64,000 nucleotides of DNA from Lachnospiraceae bacterium (GCA_910574805.1 CAJTCV010000007.1:162294-226293), one strand, 5' to 3'. Shown: positions 15,977 to 24,668, numbered from the stretch's first letter. The notes: generated by a model not told the origin, from the sequence alone. Made by a program: numbers and translations.

Positions 15977-16005
15977 AGAATAGCACAGAAAAGAGGGACT
16001 GTCAA
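15977..16005 (-). promoter_or_regulatory. Promoter of the sdpR-sdpI operon
   Basis: On the minus strand a perfect TTGACA (complement of 16000-16005) and TATTCT (complement of 15977-15982) are 17 nt apart. Confidence 0.65.
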
Positions 16006-16017
16006 TGGAATTTCTTC

Positions 16018-16045
16018 TTGCCATCGTGCGTTTTTGTGGTATATT
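16018..16045 (+). promoter_or_regulatory. Promoter of the ECF S-component gene
   Basis: TTGCCA (16018-16023), a 16-nt spacer and TATATT (16040-16045), with the extended -10 base pattern TGG ahead of it. It is divergent from the sdpR promoter. Confidence 0.55.
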
Positions 16046-16051
16046 ATAAGG

Positions 16052-16325
16052 GAACGTTATTCCGTGAGAAGACGCATCATCAGGTCGGTCCGGACCGGGC
16101 CGGTCAGTGCCAGCGGCACAGAGCCCTTTTTAGTATGAAACAGATTATGAAAAGTGCTGACCAGGAAGGCGGCAACTTTTGTCACACTCTGTAACCGGAG
16201 TCTGTCGGTCTGCAGACCTTTTCTGATGCATTCGCGAAGTTTTCGTTCCTTTCCCCAGAATAAACAGTGCTGAAAGACAGGGGACGCATCCGTGCGCCGT
16301 TTTATCAGACAAAAAGGAGAAAAAG
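16052..16325 (+). other. Long untranslated leader, about 270 nt, unassigned
   Basis: From the predicted transcription start to ATG 16326 there is no convincing gene on the plus strand. It holds GC-rich self-complementary stretches, including the palindrome GGTCTGCAGACC near 16208. I looked for TPP, FMN, cobalamin and tetrahydrofolate riboswitch signatures and did not recognise one. Confidence 0.4.
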
Positions 16326-16931
16326 ATGGAAAACAACAAAAAGAACCGCACACGTTACATGACAGAGCTGGCGCTTATGTCTGCCATTATCTTTCTGATG
16401 GCCTTCACGCCGCTGGGGTATTTCCGCACGCCGGGTCTGTCGATTACATTTCTGACCGTACCGGTGGCAGTGGGGGCGATCATCCTGGGACCGGAAGGCG
16501 GTGCAGTCTGCGGTCTGGTTTTCGGGATTACCAGTCTGATCCAGTGCTTTATGGGAGGATCCTTCGGCTCCATGCTGCTGAGCATCAACCCTCTGGGGAC
16601 TGCTTTTACCTGTATCGTGCCCCGGGTACTGGAAGGACTGCTCTGTGGTCTGGTCTTTCGGTGGATCAAAAGGGTGTCAAAAAACAGCGCATATTTTGCG
16701 GCAAGTCTTGCCTGCCCGCTTCTGAACACCGTGTTCTTCATGAGCGCGATTGTGCTGATTTTTTATCATACAGAATATATTCAGGGACTTGTACAGACGC
16801 TTGGGGTGACCAACCCGCTCATGTTCGTGGTGGCTTTTGTGGGCGTCCAGGGGATGATCGAAGCAGTCGTATGCTTTCTGATCGCAAGCGCTGTGTCGCG
16901 GGCCCTGGGAGCAGCGCTGAAGACTGCATAA
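16326..16931 (+). CDS. ECF transporter S component (FolT/PanT-type vitamin-binding subunit)
   Basis: 201 residues with about six membrane helices. TELALMSAIIFLMAFTPLGYFRT and the loop ITFLTVPVAVGAIILGPEGGAVCGLVFGITSLIQCF are typical of group II S components, which capture a vitamin and share a separately encoded energising module (EcfAA'T). No ecfAT genes are in the window, which is normal for this group. The start AAAGGAGAAAAAG ATG is clear. The substrate cannot be fixed; pantothenate or folate are the closest by memory of sequence. The next gene, an aminopeptidase-like protein, follows after 42 nt. Confidence 0.8.
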   Translation: MENNKKNRTRYMTELALMSAIIFLMAFTPLGYFRTPGLSITFLTVPVAVGAIILGPEGGAVCGLVFGITSLIQCFMGGSFGSMLLSINPLGTAFTCIVPRVLEGLLCGLVFRWIKRVSKNSAYFAASLACPLLNTVFFMSAIVLIFYHTEYIQGLVQTLGVTNPLMFVVAFVGVQGMIEAVVCFLIASAVSRALGAALKTA

Positions 16932-16973
16932 GGGCTTTGAAAACCGGTAGAGAGAAGGGAGAGGACAGGTAAG

Positions 16974-17927
16974 ATGGGAGTGGTAAAGGAGATCAGCATC
17001 ACACAGATCCGGGGACTGCGGATCGGAAATGCACAGGATGAGGAGGCGATGACCGGCGTTACCGTCCTGCTGTTCGATCAGGGGGCCAGAGTGGGCGTGG
17101 ATATCAGCGGGGGCGGGCCGGCTTCCAGAGAGACCCCGCTGGCCTCTCCGGTCACAGCGGATAATCCGGTAAATGCCATTGTACTGTCGGGCGGCTCGGC
17201 CTTCGGGCTGGCGGCGGGAGACGGCGTCATGCGTTACCTGGAGGAACGGGGGATCGGATACGAGACCGGCTGTGCAAAGGTGCCGCTGGTGTGCCAGTCC
17301 TGTATCTATGATCTGGGCTGCGGACGGGCGGATGTCCGGCCGGATGCGGCCATGGGTTATGCGGCGTGTGTGGATGCGGAGAAGAATCATCCGGCGGATG
17401 GAAGCGTCGGCGGCGGGACGGGGGCGACCGTGGGAAAGCTCTGCGGGATGGAGCGGTCCATGAAATCCGGAATGGGATTCCATGCGGTGTCCCTGGGCAG
17501 CCTGCAGATGGCGGCTGTGGTGGTGGTCAACGCACTGGGAGATATCTATGACCCGGACAGCGGGAAGAAACTGGCGGGACTTCTGACGGCAGACCGGCAG
17601 GGCTTTTCGGACACCTGTCAGGAGCTGTATCAGATCAGCAGCCGGACGGACCTTTTCAACAGCAATACGACCATCGGAGCGGTGGTGACCAACGGAAGAT
17701 TCTCCAAGGCAGAGATGAACAAGATCGCGGCCATGGCCGGAAATGCCTATGCCCGCTGTATCCGTCCGGTGGGGACCATGGCGGACGGGGATACGGTCTA
17801 CGGGGCGTCCACAGGGGAAGTGGAGGCCGACATCAATGTGGCCGGGACGCTGGCGGCGGAGGTGATGGCCCAGGCGATCCGGAAGGCGGTCGGTCAGACA
17901 CATATTTCGCCAGAATCCATATCTTAA
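16974..17927 (+). CDS. P1-family (DmpA-type) N-terminal nucleophile peptidase
   Basis: 317 residues. The start ITQIRGLRIGNAQDEEAMTGVTVLLF, the core IVLSGGSAFGLAAGDGVMRYLEE, and FNSNTTIGAVVTNGRFSKAEMNKIA belong to the DmpA/ornithine acetyltransferase-like fold. These proteins self-cleave within the SNTTIGAVVTN region, freeing an N-terminal nucleophile, here most likely one of the two Thr. Known members are aminopeptidases acting on D- or beta-linked residues. GGGAGAGGACAGG precedes the ATG. It is probably cotranscribed with the upstream S component and ends at a strong terminator. Confidence 0.87.
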   Translation: MGVVKEISITQIRGLRIGNAQDEEAMTGVTVLLFDQGARVGVDISGGGPASRETPLASPVTADNPVNAIVLSGGSAFGLAAGDGVMRYLEERGIGYETGCAKVPLVCQSCIYDLGCGRADVRPDAAMGYAACVDAEKNHPADGSVGGGTGATVGKLCGMERSMKSGMGFHAVSLGSLQMAAVVVVNALGDIYDPDSGKKLAGLLTADRQGFSDTCQELYQISSRTDLFNSNTTIGAVVTNGRFSKAEMNKIAAMAGNAYARCIRPVGTMADGDTVYGASTGEVEADINVAGTLAAEVMAQAIRKAVGQTHISPESIS

Positions 17928-17939
17928 TATCAGAACCCG

Positions 17940-17974
17940 GGACTTCTGCTTCTGACAGGCGGGAGTCCTTTTTT
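17940..17974 (+). terminator. Rho-independent terminator
   Basis: A 10-bp stem with two G-U pairs (17940-17949 with 17959-17968) and a 9-nt loop, followed by six T residues. Confidence 0.75.
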
Positions 17975-17997
17975 CGTATCATGAAGGAGGGATGTTT

Positions 17998-18768
17998 ATG
18001 ACTCCACTGCTGGAAGTCAGCCATGTCTGTTATGCCTACCATACGCTCTCGGGCGAGACGCAGGCATTGACAGATCTTACATTCTCTGTGGATGAAGGCG
18101 AATTCTTTGTCATCGTCGGTCCCAGCGGCTGCGGCAAGAGCACTCTTTTGTCCCTGCTCTCCGGACTGATCCCGGCGGAAGCAGGGAGTATCCGGCTGGG
18201 TCAGTCGCCTCTTACGGGAACCCGGACAAAGATCGGATATATGCTTCAGAAGGATCATCTGTTTGAATGGCGGACAGTCTACCGCAATGTCGTCCTTGGA
18301 CTGGAGATACAGAAGCGGGAGACGCCGGAGAATCTCGCCCATGTGGAACAGATGCTCTCAGACTACGGACTTGCAGCATTCAGGGATTCCAGACCGTCGG
18401 AACTGTCCGGAGGAATGAGGCAGCGGGCCGCACTGATCCGGACGCTGGCGCTGGATCCCAGTCTTCTGCTCCTGGATGAACCCTTTTCCGCGCTGGACTA
18501 TCAGACCAGGCTGAATGTCTGCGACGATGTCTATGAGATTATCAAAAAGGAGCGGAAGACGGCGATTCTGGTCACCCATGACCTGTCGGAAGCGGTGAGT
18601 ATGGGGGACCGTATCCTGGTCCTCTCAAAGCGTCCTGCAAGGATCCGGCGGATCCTGCCGATCCATTTTGCAGACGGGAGCATGACGCCCATGGAGCGCA
18701 GGCAGGCGCCGGAATTCAAAGATTATTTTAATGAGATCTGGAAGGAGCTGAATGAAAATGGATCGTGA
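17998..18768 (+). CDS. ABC transporter ATP-binding protein, SsuB/TauB-type
   Basis: 256 residues. Walker A GPSGCGKST (41-49), signature LSGGMRQRAALIRTL, Walker B LLLLDEPFSALD and switch region LVTHDLSEAVSMGDRILVL are all intact. The type serves taurine, aliphatic sulfonate, nitrate or pyrimidine-precursor importers. ATG 17998 has AAGGAGGG at proper distance; the ATG at 17992 would lie on top of it. It overlaps the permease gene by 17 nt. Confidence 0.88.
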   Translation: MTPLLEVSHVCYAYHTLSGETQALTDLTFSVDEGEFFVIVGPSGCGKSTLLSLLSGLIPAEAGSIRLGQSPLTGTRTKIGYMLQKDHLFEWRTVYRNVVLGLEIQKRETPENLAHVEQMLSDYGLAAFRDSRPSELSGGMRQRAALIRTLALDPSLLLLDEPFSALDYQTRLNVCDDVYEIIKKERKTAILVTHDLSEAVSMGDRILVLSKRPARIRRILPIHFADGSMTPMERRQAPEFKDYFNEIWKELNENGS

Positions 18769-19567
18769 ACAGGTATCCTCCCGTCAGGAGGCATATATCA
18801 GAGAGCACAGGCGGCATCACCATCTGGTGGCTTTTTTGAGATTTCTGGTCTTCTTTCTCTTTCTGGCTCTCTGGGAGGCGAGCACTTATCTGCACTGGAT
18901 CGATGCTTTTATCTTCAGCAGCCCCAGCCGGATCCTTCAGACCATCATCGATATGAGCCGGGATTATACGATCTTCCGCCATACGGGGATCACGCTGTAT
19001 GAGACTCTTCTGAGCTTTGTGCTGGTCTTTCTGGTAAGCTTCCTCACCGCAGCGGTTCTGTGGTTCTCCGGTACGGTCTCCGAGATCCTGGAGCCGTGGC
19101 TGGTGATCCTGAACAGCCTGCCCAAATCGGCGCTGGCGCCGCTTCTGATCGTCTGGCTGGGGGCCAATACAAGAACGATCATTGTGGCGGGCATGTCCGT
19201 GGCGGTATTCGGGAGCATTATCAGCATGTATACGGCATTCCGGGAGACGGATGAGGAGAAGATCAAGCTGATCTACACGCTGGGCGGCAGCAGGCTGCAG
19301 GTACTCAGATGCGTGGTGATCCCGTCCAGCATCCCGTCGCTCATCAGTATTCTGAAGGTAAATATCGGACTGTGTCTGGTGGGCGTGATCATCGGAGAAT
19401 TTCTGGCGGCCAGAGAGGGGCTGGGCTATCTGATCATCTATGCCAGCCAGATCTTCAAGCTGAATTATCTGATCACGGCGCTTATCATTCTGTGTGTGAT
19501 CGCGTTCGGACTGTATCAGATCATACAGAAGGCAGAGCACTCCATACGAAAGACCAGGAGCCTGTAG
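18752..19567 (+). CDS. ABC transporter permease, SsuC/TauC-type
   Basis: 271 residues with about six membrane helices. The cytoplasmic coupling loop (EAA loop) reads YTLGGSRLQVLRCVVIPSSIPSLISILKVNI, preceded by NSLPKSALAPLLIVWLG, which is typical of the nitrate/sulfonate/taurine permease family. GGAAGGAGC upstream supports ATG 18752. With the ATPase it forms the inner-membrane part of an importer. No substrate-binding lipoprotein gene follows, so the transporter either uses one encoded elsewhere or is incomplete. Confidence 0.88.
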   Translation: MKMDREQVSSRQEAYIREHRRHHHLVAFLRFLVFFLFLALWEASTYLHWIDAFIFSSPSRILQTIIDMSRDYTIFRHTGITLYETLLSFVLVFLVSFLTAAVLWFSGTVSEILEPWLVILNSLPKSALAPLLIVWLGANTRTIIVAGMSVAVFGSIISMYTAFRETDEEKIKLIYTLGGSRLQVLRCVVIPSSIPSLISILKVNIGLCLVGVIIGEFLAAREGLGYLIIYASQIFKLNYLITALIILCVIAFGLYQIIQKAEHSIRKTRSL

Positions 19568-19568
19568 G

Positions 19569-19670
19569 ATGCGGAGGCCTCTTCTGCTTCTGTGGTCCGG
19601 CGTTTGTATGGAGTGTATGGGGCAGCGCCGCAGATTACGGAGACAGAAGGGACCTCTGGTCCCGCCGTAA
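19569..19670 (+). pseudogene. Possible remnant of a substrate-binding protein start
   Basis: Just after the permease stop, an ATG with AGGAG 8 nt ahead opens a 33-codon frame beginning MRRPLLLLWSGVC: basic, then hydrophobic, like a lipoprotein signal peptide, and then stopping. This is exactly where a binding-protein gene would be expected. The reading is tentative. Confidence 0.25.
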
Positions 19671-19722
19671 ACCGCAGTTGGGAAAGGGCGAAAGGGAAGA
19701 AAGGCAGGCTGTGTAAAAAAAT

Positions 19723-19751
19723 TTGACAAACATTGACGGTTATATTACACT
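19723..19751 (+). promoter_or_regulatory. leuS promoter
   Basis: Perfect TTGACA (19723-19728), a 17-nt spacer and TACACT (19746-19751). The leader would be about 60 nt, too short for a T-box element. Confidence 0.65.
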
Positions 19752-19819
19752 GATATCGTTATGAAAAGAAAGCGGCATTTACCATGCGGGCGCTTCAGAT
19801 AGACAGGAGGGCATATAAA

Positions 19820-22222
19820 ATGAAACACAATTTCCGGAAGATAGAAGGAAAATGGCAGCAGAAATGGGAAGAGGCCGGGATCTTCAAGGCGGTGGACGGC
19901 AGCGACAGGCCGAAGTTTTACGGCCTTGTGGAATTTCCCTATCCCAGCGGCGCCGGTATGCACGTGGGGCATATCAAGGCGTATTCCAGCCTGGAGGTGA
20001 TCTCCAGAAAGCGCAGGATGGAGGGGTACAACGTGCTGTTCCCCATCGGGTTTGACGCCTTCGGACTGCCCACGGAGAATTATGCCATCAAGACCGGGAC
20101 CCATCCCCGGAAGATCACGGACGACAATATCGCGAAATTTACCGACCAGCTGAAGAAGGTGGGTTTTTCCTTTGACTGGGACCGGGTCATCGACACGACG
20201 GACGAGGATTATTATAAATGGACTCAGTGGATCTTCTTAAAGCTCTTCGAGCATGGGCTGGTGTTCCGCAGCACGGCGCTGGTCAACTACTGTCCGTCCT
20301 GCAAGGTGGTGCTCTCCAACGAGGACAGCCAGGGCGGAAAGTGCGACATCTGCCACAGCGATGTGATCCAGAAATCCAAGGATGTGTGGTATCTGAAGAT
20401 CACGAAGTATGCGGACAAGCTGCTTCAGGGTCTTGACGATGTGGACTATCCGGCCAATGTGAAGCAGCAGCAGGTAAACTGGATCGGCAAATCCACCGGC
20501 GCCTTTGTGAACTTTAAACTGGAAGGCGCAGACGAAGAACTGGAGGTCTATACGACCAGACCGGACACGCTGTTCGGCGTGACCTTCATGGTCATCGCTC
20601 CGGAGCATCCGCTCATTGATGAGAACAAAGACCGGATCGGAAATATGGATGCCATCGAAGCTTACCGGACCGAGTGCGCGAAGAAGACAGAGTTTGAGCG
20701 TACCCAGCTGGTCAAGGACAAGACCGGCGTAAAGATCGACGGCATCGAGGCGGTCAACCCCATCACCGGCAAGAAGATTCCCGTTTTCATCGCCGACTAT
20801 GTCATGATGGGCTACGGTACCGGCGCCATCATGGGCGTGCCGGCTCACGACCAGCGCGACTATGAGTTTGCGAAGAAATTCGGCGCGGAGATCATCGAAG
20901 TCATTAAGGGCGGCGACATCTCTGTGGAAGCCTACGCAGGCGACGGGGAAATGGTGAACTCGGATTTCCTGAACGGCTATACCAATAAGAAGGAATCCAT
21001 CGCCCGGATGCTGGAAGAGATTGAGAAGCGCGGCATCGGACATGCCGGCGTTCAGTTCAAGATGAAAGACTGGGCGTTCAACCGGCAGCGGTACTGGGGC
21101 GAGCCGATTCCCATCATCCACTGCGACAGTTGCGGCGTTGTTCCGGTTCCCTATGAGGAACTGCCGCTCCGCCTGCCGAAGGTGGAGAACTTTGAGCCGG
21201 GTGCGGAGGGAGAATCCCCGCTGGCGAAGATCGAATCCTTTGTCAACTGCACCTGTCCCAAATGCGGAAAGAAGGCGAGACGGGAGACGGATACCATGCC
21301 CCAGTGGGCGGGTTCTTCCTGGTATTTCTTAAGATACATTGATCCCCGCAACGACCAGGCGCTGGCGGATCCGGAGAAATTAAAATACTGGATGCCGGTG
21401 GACTGGTACAACGGCGGCATGGAGCATGTGACCAGACACGTGATTTACTCCCGGTTCTGGCATCATTTCCTGTATGATATCGGCGTGGTCAATACGCCGG
21501 AGCCCTACGCAAAGCGTTCCATTCAGGGTCTGATCCTGGGGCCGGACGGGGACAAGATGAGCAAGTCCAAGGGAAATGTGGTGGACCCGCTGGATATCGT
21601 GAAGGATTACGGTGCGGATACACTCAGAACATATGTTCTGTTCATGGGTGATTACAGTGCGGCGACGCCCTGGAATGACAATGCGGTGAAGGGCTGCAAG
21701 CGTTTCCTGGAGCGTGTCTCCGGTTTTACGGATCTGATTTCCGAGGATAAGGAGACTCAGAAGCTGGAGACGCCGTTCCACAAGACGATCAAGAAGGTGT
21801 CGTCTGATCTGGAGGATATGAAATTCAATACGGCCATCGCGGCGCTTATGACGCTGACCAATGACATTTATAACCTTGGAAAGGTCAGCAGAGAACAGGT
21901 GCAGACCTTTGCGAAGCTTCTGTGTCCCATCGCGCCCCATGTGTGCGAGGAGATCTGGGAGGTGACCGGCGGGGAAGGGTTCCTCTCCCTGCAGCCCTGG
22001 CCGCAGTATGAGGAGAGCAAGACCGTGGACGCCCAGACCGAGATCGGCGTGCAGATCAACGGCAAGCTCCGGGGAACCGTCATCATTCCCACCGATGCAC
22101 AGAAGGAAGAAGTGTTTGCCATCGCGAAAGCGGATACGAGGATCGCGTCCCTGACCGAGGGCAAGACCTTTGTTAAAGAGATCTACGTGCCGGGCCGGGT
22201 GGTCAATTTTGTGGTGAAATAA
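19820..22222 (+). CDS. leuS: Leucyl-tRNA synthetase
   Basis: 800 residues, normal length for bacterial LeuRS. It charges tRNA-Leu with leucine in the cytosol. The class I signatures are HVGH (48-51, in the context PYPSGAGMHVGHIKAYS) and KMSKS (579-583). The CP1 editing domain lies around 220-400, including the conserved TTRPDTLFG motif. The C-terminal VQINGKLRGTV and YVPGRVVNFVVK are typical. AGGAGGG precedes ATG 19820, so the upstream in-frame ATG at 19784 is not used. It has its own promoter and terminator. Confidence 0.97.
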   Translation: MKHNFRKIEGKWQQKWEEAGIFKAVDGSDRPKFYGLVEFPYPSGAGMHVGHIKAYSSLEVISRKRRMEGYNVLFPIGFDAFGLPTENYAIKTGTHPRKITDDNIAKFTDQLKKVGFSFDWDRVIDTTDEDYYKWTQWIFLKLFEHGLVFRSTALVNYCPSCKVVLSNEDSQGGKCDICHSDVIQKSKDVWYLKITKYADKLLQGLDDVDYPANVKQQQVNWIGKSTGAFVNFKLEGADEELEVYTTRPDTLFGVTFMVIAPEHPLIDENKDRIGNMDAIEAYRTECAKKTEFERTQLVKDKTGVKIDGIEAVNPITGKKIPVFIADYVMMGYGTGAIMGVPAHDQRDYEFAKKFGAEIIEVIKGGDISVEAYAGDGEMVNSDFLNGYTNKKESIARMLEEIEKRGIGHAGVQFKMKDWAFNRQRYWGEPIPIIHCDSCGVVPVPYEELPLRLPKVENFEPGAEGESPLAKIESFVNCTCPKCGKKARRETDTMPQWAGSSWYFLRYIDPRNDQALADPEKLKYWMPVDWYNGGMEHVTRHVIYSRFWHHFLYDIGVVNTPEPYAKRSIQGLILGPDGDKMSKSKGNVVDPLDIVKDYGADTLRTYVLFMGDYSAATPWNDNAVKGCKRFLERVSGFTDLISEDKETQKLETPFHKTIKKVSSDLEDMKFNTAIAALMTLTNDIYNLGKVSREQVQTFAKLLCPIAPHVCEEIWEVTGGEGFLSLQPWPQYEESKTVDAQTEIGVQINGKLRGTVIIPTDAQKEEVFAIAKADTRIASLTEGKTFVKEIYVPGRVVNFVVK

Positions 22223-22245
22223 AACAGCAGAGATTTTTTCAACAG

Positions 22246-22283
22246 AAAAACCGATATCCTGATGAAACGGGGTATCGGTTTTT
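22246..22283 (+). terminator. leuS terminator
   Basis: A 10-bp stem (22250-22259 with 22270-22279, one G-U pair) with a 10-nt loop and five T residues. Confidence 0.8.
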
Positions 22284-22300
22284 GCAGTCTTTTTCAGGGA

Positions 22301-22329
22301 TTGAAGAAAACCGGAAGACATATTATAAT
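22301..22329 (+). promoter_or_regulatory. Promoter for the AAA-ATPase gene
   Basis: TTGAAG (22301-22306), a 17-nt spacer and a perfect TATAAT (22324-22329). Confidence 0.65.
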
Positions 22330-22388
22330 GAAAAAAGACTGTAGTTTATGGATAACGGAAGAATGGGAAAGAAAAGGAGCGGTGGGAT

Positions 22389-24089
22389 ATGGGAAAAACA
22401 ATGGGACTTGGAATTCAGACTTTTGATAAAATCAGGGAGAGACATTGTTTTTATATAGATAAAACAGCTTTAATCAAAGAGTGGTGGGATAACGGAGATG
22501 ATGTCACCCTGATTGCCCGCCCCAGACGCTTTGGCAAGACGCTGAACATGAGCATGCTGGAACAGTTTCTGTCGGTGCAGTACAGAGACAGGGGAGATCT
22601 TTTTGAAGGGCTTTCCATATGGGAGGAGGAAGATTACCGGAATCTGCAGGGGACTTTTCCGGTGATTTCCTTAAGCTTTGCGGATGTGAAAGAGTCTTCT
22701 TTTGAGGGCGCGAGAAAGAAGATCTGCCAGATCATCAGAGACTTGTATGACCGGCATGATTATTTACTGGCCAGTGAACAGTTGAATGAAAATGAAAAGG
22801 AGCAGTTTCAGAAAATATCGGCAGAGATGGAGAATTATCTGGCGAAGGGCTCACTGAAAGCTTTGTCGAAATATCTGACGGCTTATTATGGCAGGAAGGT
22901 GATCATTCTCCTGGACGAATACGACACGCCCATGCAGGAGGCGTATGTGCATGGCTACTGGCAGGAACTGACGGATTTTATCCGGGGACTGTTCAATTCC
23001 ACGTTCAAGACGAATCCATATCTGGACCGGGCGGTCATGACCGGGATCACCAGAGTCAGCAAGGAGTCCATCTTCTCAGATCTGAACAATCTCACAGTTG
23101 TGACCACAACCTCGGACCTGTATGCGGACAGCTTTGGATTCACGGAGGCGGAAGTATATGCCGCTTTGGAGGCGTATGGCAAAAAGGAGCAGATGCCGCT
23201 GGTCAGACAGTGGTATGACGGCTTTGTATTCGGGCATCAGAGGGAGATCTATAATCCCTGGTCGATCCTGAATTATCTGAAAACCGGAAAGGTGTCCGCT
23301 TACTGGGCCAATACCAGCAGCAACAGCCTGGTCGGGAAACTGGTCCGGGAAGGAAGTAAAAAAATAAAAGGAATCATGGAAAGGCTGATCAAAGGAGAGA
23401 GCTTCCATGCGCAGATCGACGAGCAGATCATATATGACCAGCTGGATACAGATGAAACCGCTGTATGGAGCCTCTTCCTTGCCAGCGGTTATCTGAAGGT
23501 CCTAAGCTATGAACAGAGCCTGGAGGAAGCCGAAGGATGGGCGGAGAATTATGAACTGGCGTTAACAAATCTGGAAGTGCGGATTATGTTCCGGAAGCTG
23601 ATCCGCTCCTGGTTCGGCCCGGTTGAGTCCGATTACAGTGATTTTACAAAAGCACTGGTTCGAGGGGATGTGGAAGAGATGAATGCATATATGAACCGGA
23701 TCTCGGAGGCGGTATTCAGCTCCTTTGACACTGGAAAACGGCCTTCCGGGAAAGCAGAGCCGGAACGGTTCTATCATGGTTTTGTGCTGGGACTTCTGGT
23801 GGAGCTGGGTGACCGGTATGTGCTCACTTCCAACCGGGAGAGCGGCTTTGGGCGTTATGACGTGCAGCTGGAGCCGAGAAAAGAGGCGGATGACGCGATC
23901 CTCCTGGAGTTCAAGGTGAGAGATTCGAAGAAGGAGAAGAGCCTGGAAGAAACGGCACAGAATGCGCTTGCACAGATTGAAAGCAGAGATTATGCGTCAG
24001 GGCTGCGGGAAAGAGGGATACCGGAAGAGCGGATTCGGAAGTATGGATTTGCGTTTGAGGGGAAGACGGTGCTGATCGGGGAGGCTTAG
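22389..24089 (+). CDS. AAA-ATPase-like protein with C-terminal PD-(D/E)XK nuclease-like domain
   Basis: 566 residues. The N-terminal part has FYIDKTALIKEWWDNGDDVTLIARPRRFGKTLNMSMLEQF, the AAA-ATPase-like family motif with a modified P-loop (RPRRFGKT), then VIILLDEYDTPMQEAY at the Walker B position. The C-terminal part (about 475-566) has GFGRYDVQLEP and AILLEFKV, the D and ExK elements of a PD-(D/E)XK nuclease fold. These proteins are very common, often in many copies, in gut anaerobes; the role is unknown, with phage defence or mobile-element links suspected. It stands alone between its own promoter and the decaying segment. Confidence 0.85.
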   Translation: MGKTMGLGIQTFDKIRERHCFYIDKTALIKEWWDNGDDVTLIARPRRFGKTLNMSMLEQFLSVQYRDRGDLFEGLSIWEEEDYRNLQGTFPVISLSFADVKESSFEGARKKICQIIRDLYDRHDYLLASEQLNENEKEQFQKISAEMENYLAKGSLKALSKYLTAYYGRKVIILLDEYDTPMQEAYVHGYWQELTDFIRGLFNSTFKTNPYLDRAVMTGITRVSKESIFSDLNNLTVVTTTSDLYADSFGFTEAEVYAALEAYGKKEQMPLVRQWYDGFVFGHQREIYNPWSILNYLKTGKVSAYWANTSSNSLVGKLVREGSKKIKGIMERLIKGESFHAQIDEQIIYDQLDTDETAVWSLFLASGYLKVLSYEQSLEEAEGWAENYELALTNLEVRIMFRKLIRSWFGPVESDYSDFTKALVRGDVEEMNAYMNRISEAVFSSFDTGKRPSGKAEPERFYHGFVLGLLVELGDRYVLTSNRESGFGRYDVQLEPRKEADDAILLEFKVRDSKKEKSLEETAQNALAQIESRDYASGLRERGIPEERIRKYGFAFEGKTVLIGEA

Positions 24090-24238
24090 CATGTCGTTTT
24101 TCCGGGAGGAGAGTGAAAATTCGCTCAAGAACATGCAGAGCAGGGAGAAATGATCGAGATCAGAGACGGCTGTCTGATGTACAGACCGGCGGAGAACTGG
24201 AAAAGTGTGGCGGTGCGGTTCGGATAACCGTGAAAACG

Positions 24239-24288
24239 AAAGAGCGGAGACTCGGAAACTTTGAATTTTCGAGACCGCTCTTATTTTT
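24239..24288 (+). terminator. Long hairpin terminator
   Basis: An 8-bp perfect outer stem (24240-24247 with 24275-24282) encloses an inner stem of CTCG/CGAG plus A-T pairs, followed by ATTTTT. Confidence 0.7.
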
Positions 24289-24330
24289 AGGGAGGGCGTA
24301 TTTATGCGATGGAACCTTGACAGTCCGATA

Positions 24331-24576
24331 TTAATCGTTGCCGCCTGGAGAAGGCCCATTCACAACGCCCTGTTCATTCACTCGCGCAGTCAGAAATAAA
24401 ACAGGGCAGTCTACTTTATCCCGTATCCTTCTGCATACCTCTATCCCGTCCATGTCCGGCATATTTACATCCAGCAGTATGAGACCTGGCTGAAGTTTTA
24501 TTTTGCTTAACCCTTCGCTTCTGGTCTCTGCCGTAATGATTTCATATTTTGAAAAAACCGAAAAAAGTTCCCTGGA
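24331..24576 (-). pseudogene. Response-regulator receiver-domain fragment
   Basis: On the minus strand an open stretch encodes about 81 residues of an OmpR-type receiver: ELFSVFSKYEIITAE, then GLILLDVNMPDMDGIEVCRRIR (the phosphoacceptor Asp is in LLDVNMP) and CPVLFLTARV. It lacks the N-terminal DD pocket and the whole DNA-binding domain, is preceded by an in-frame TAG and ends at TAA where DYIVKPF would be expected. It is clearly a broken gene. Its upstream break at 24576 abuts unrelated sequence leading to the LuxR gene, suggesting a rearrangement junction. Confidence 0.8.
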
Positions 24577-24611
24577 CTATCCGTTTGGAGAGTGGACGTA
24601 ACGGTAAGAAC

Positions 24612-24668
24612 GGCGTAAAATAAAGCATAATTGCGTTTTTTACCCCGCAATGCCCCATAGTTTACGCC
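24612..24668. repeat. Nested inverted repeats ahead of the LuxR gene
   Basis: GGCGTAAA (24612-24619) pairs with TTTACGCC (24661-24668), and inside it ATTGCG (24630-24635) pairs with CGCAAT (24646-24651). It could be an operator, a leader hairpin or an old element end. Confidence 0.45.

Noticed and set aside
16057..16353. Minus-strand frame across the ECF S-component leader
   Set aside because: The C-terminal part reads somewhat protein-like, but its start lies inside the S-component gene, no ribosome binding site is seen and no family is recognised.
19752..19819. T-box leader ahead of leuS
   Set aside because: Only about 60 nt separate promoter and start; no T-box sequence or antiterminator pair fits.
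24150..24227. 25-codon frame after the AAA-ATPase gene
   Set aside because: Too short, with the GGGAGAA site too close to the ATG and no recognisable motif.
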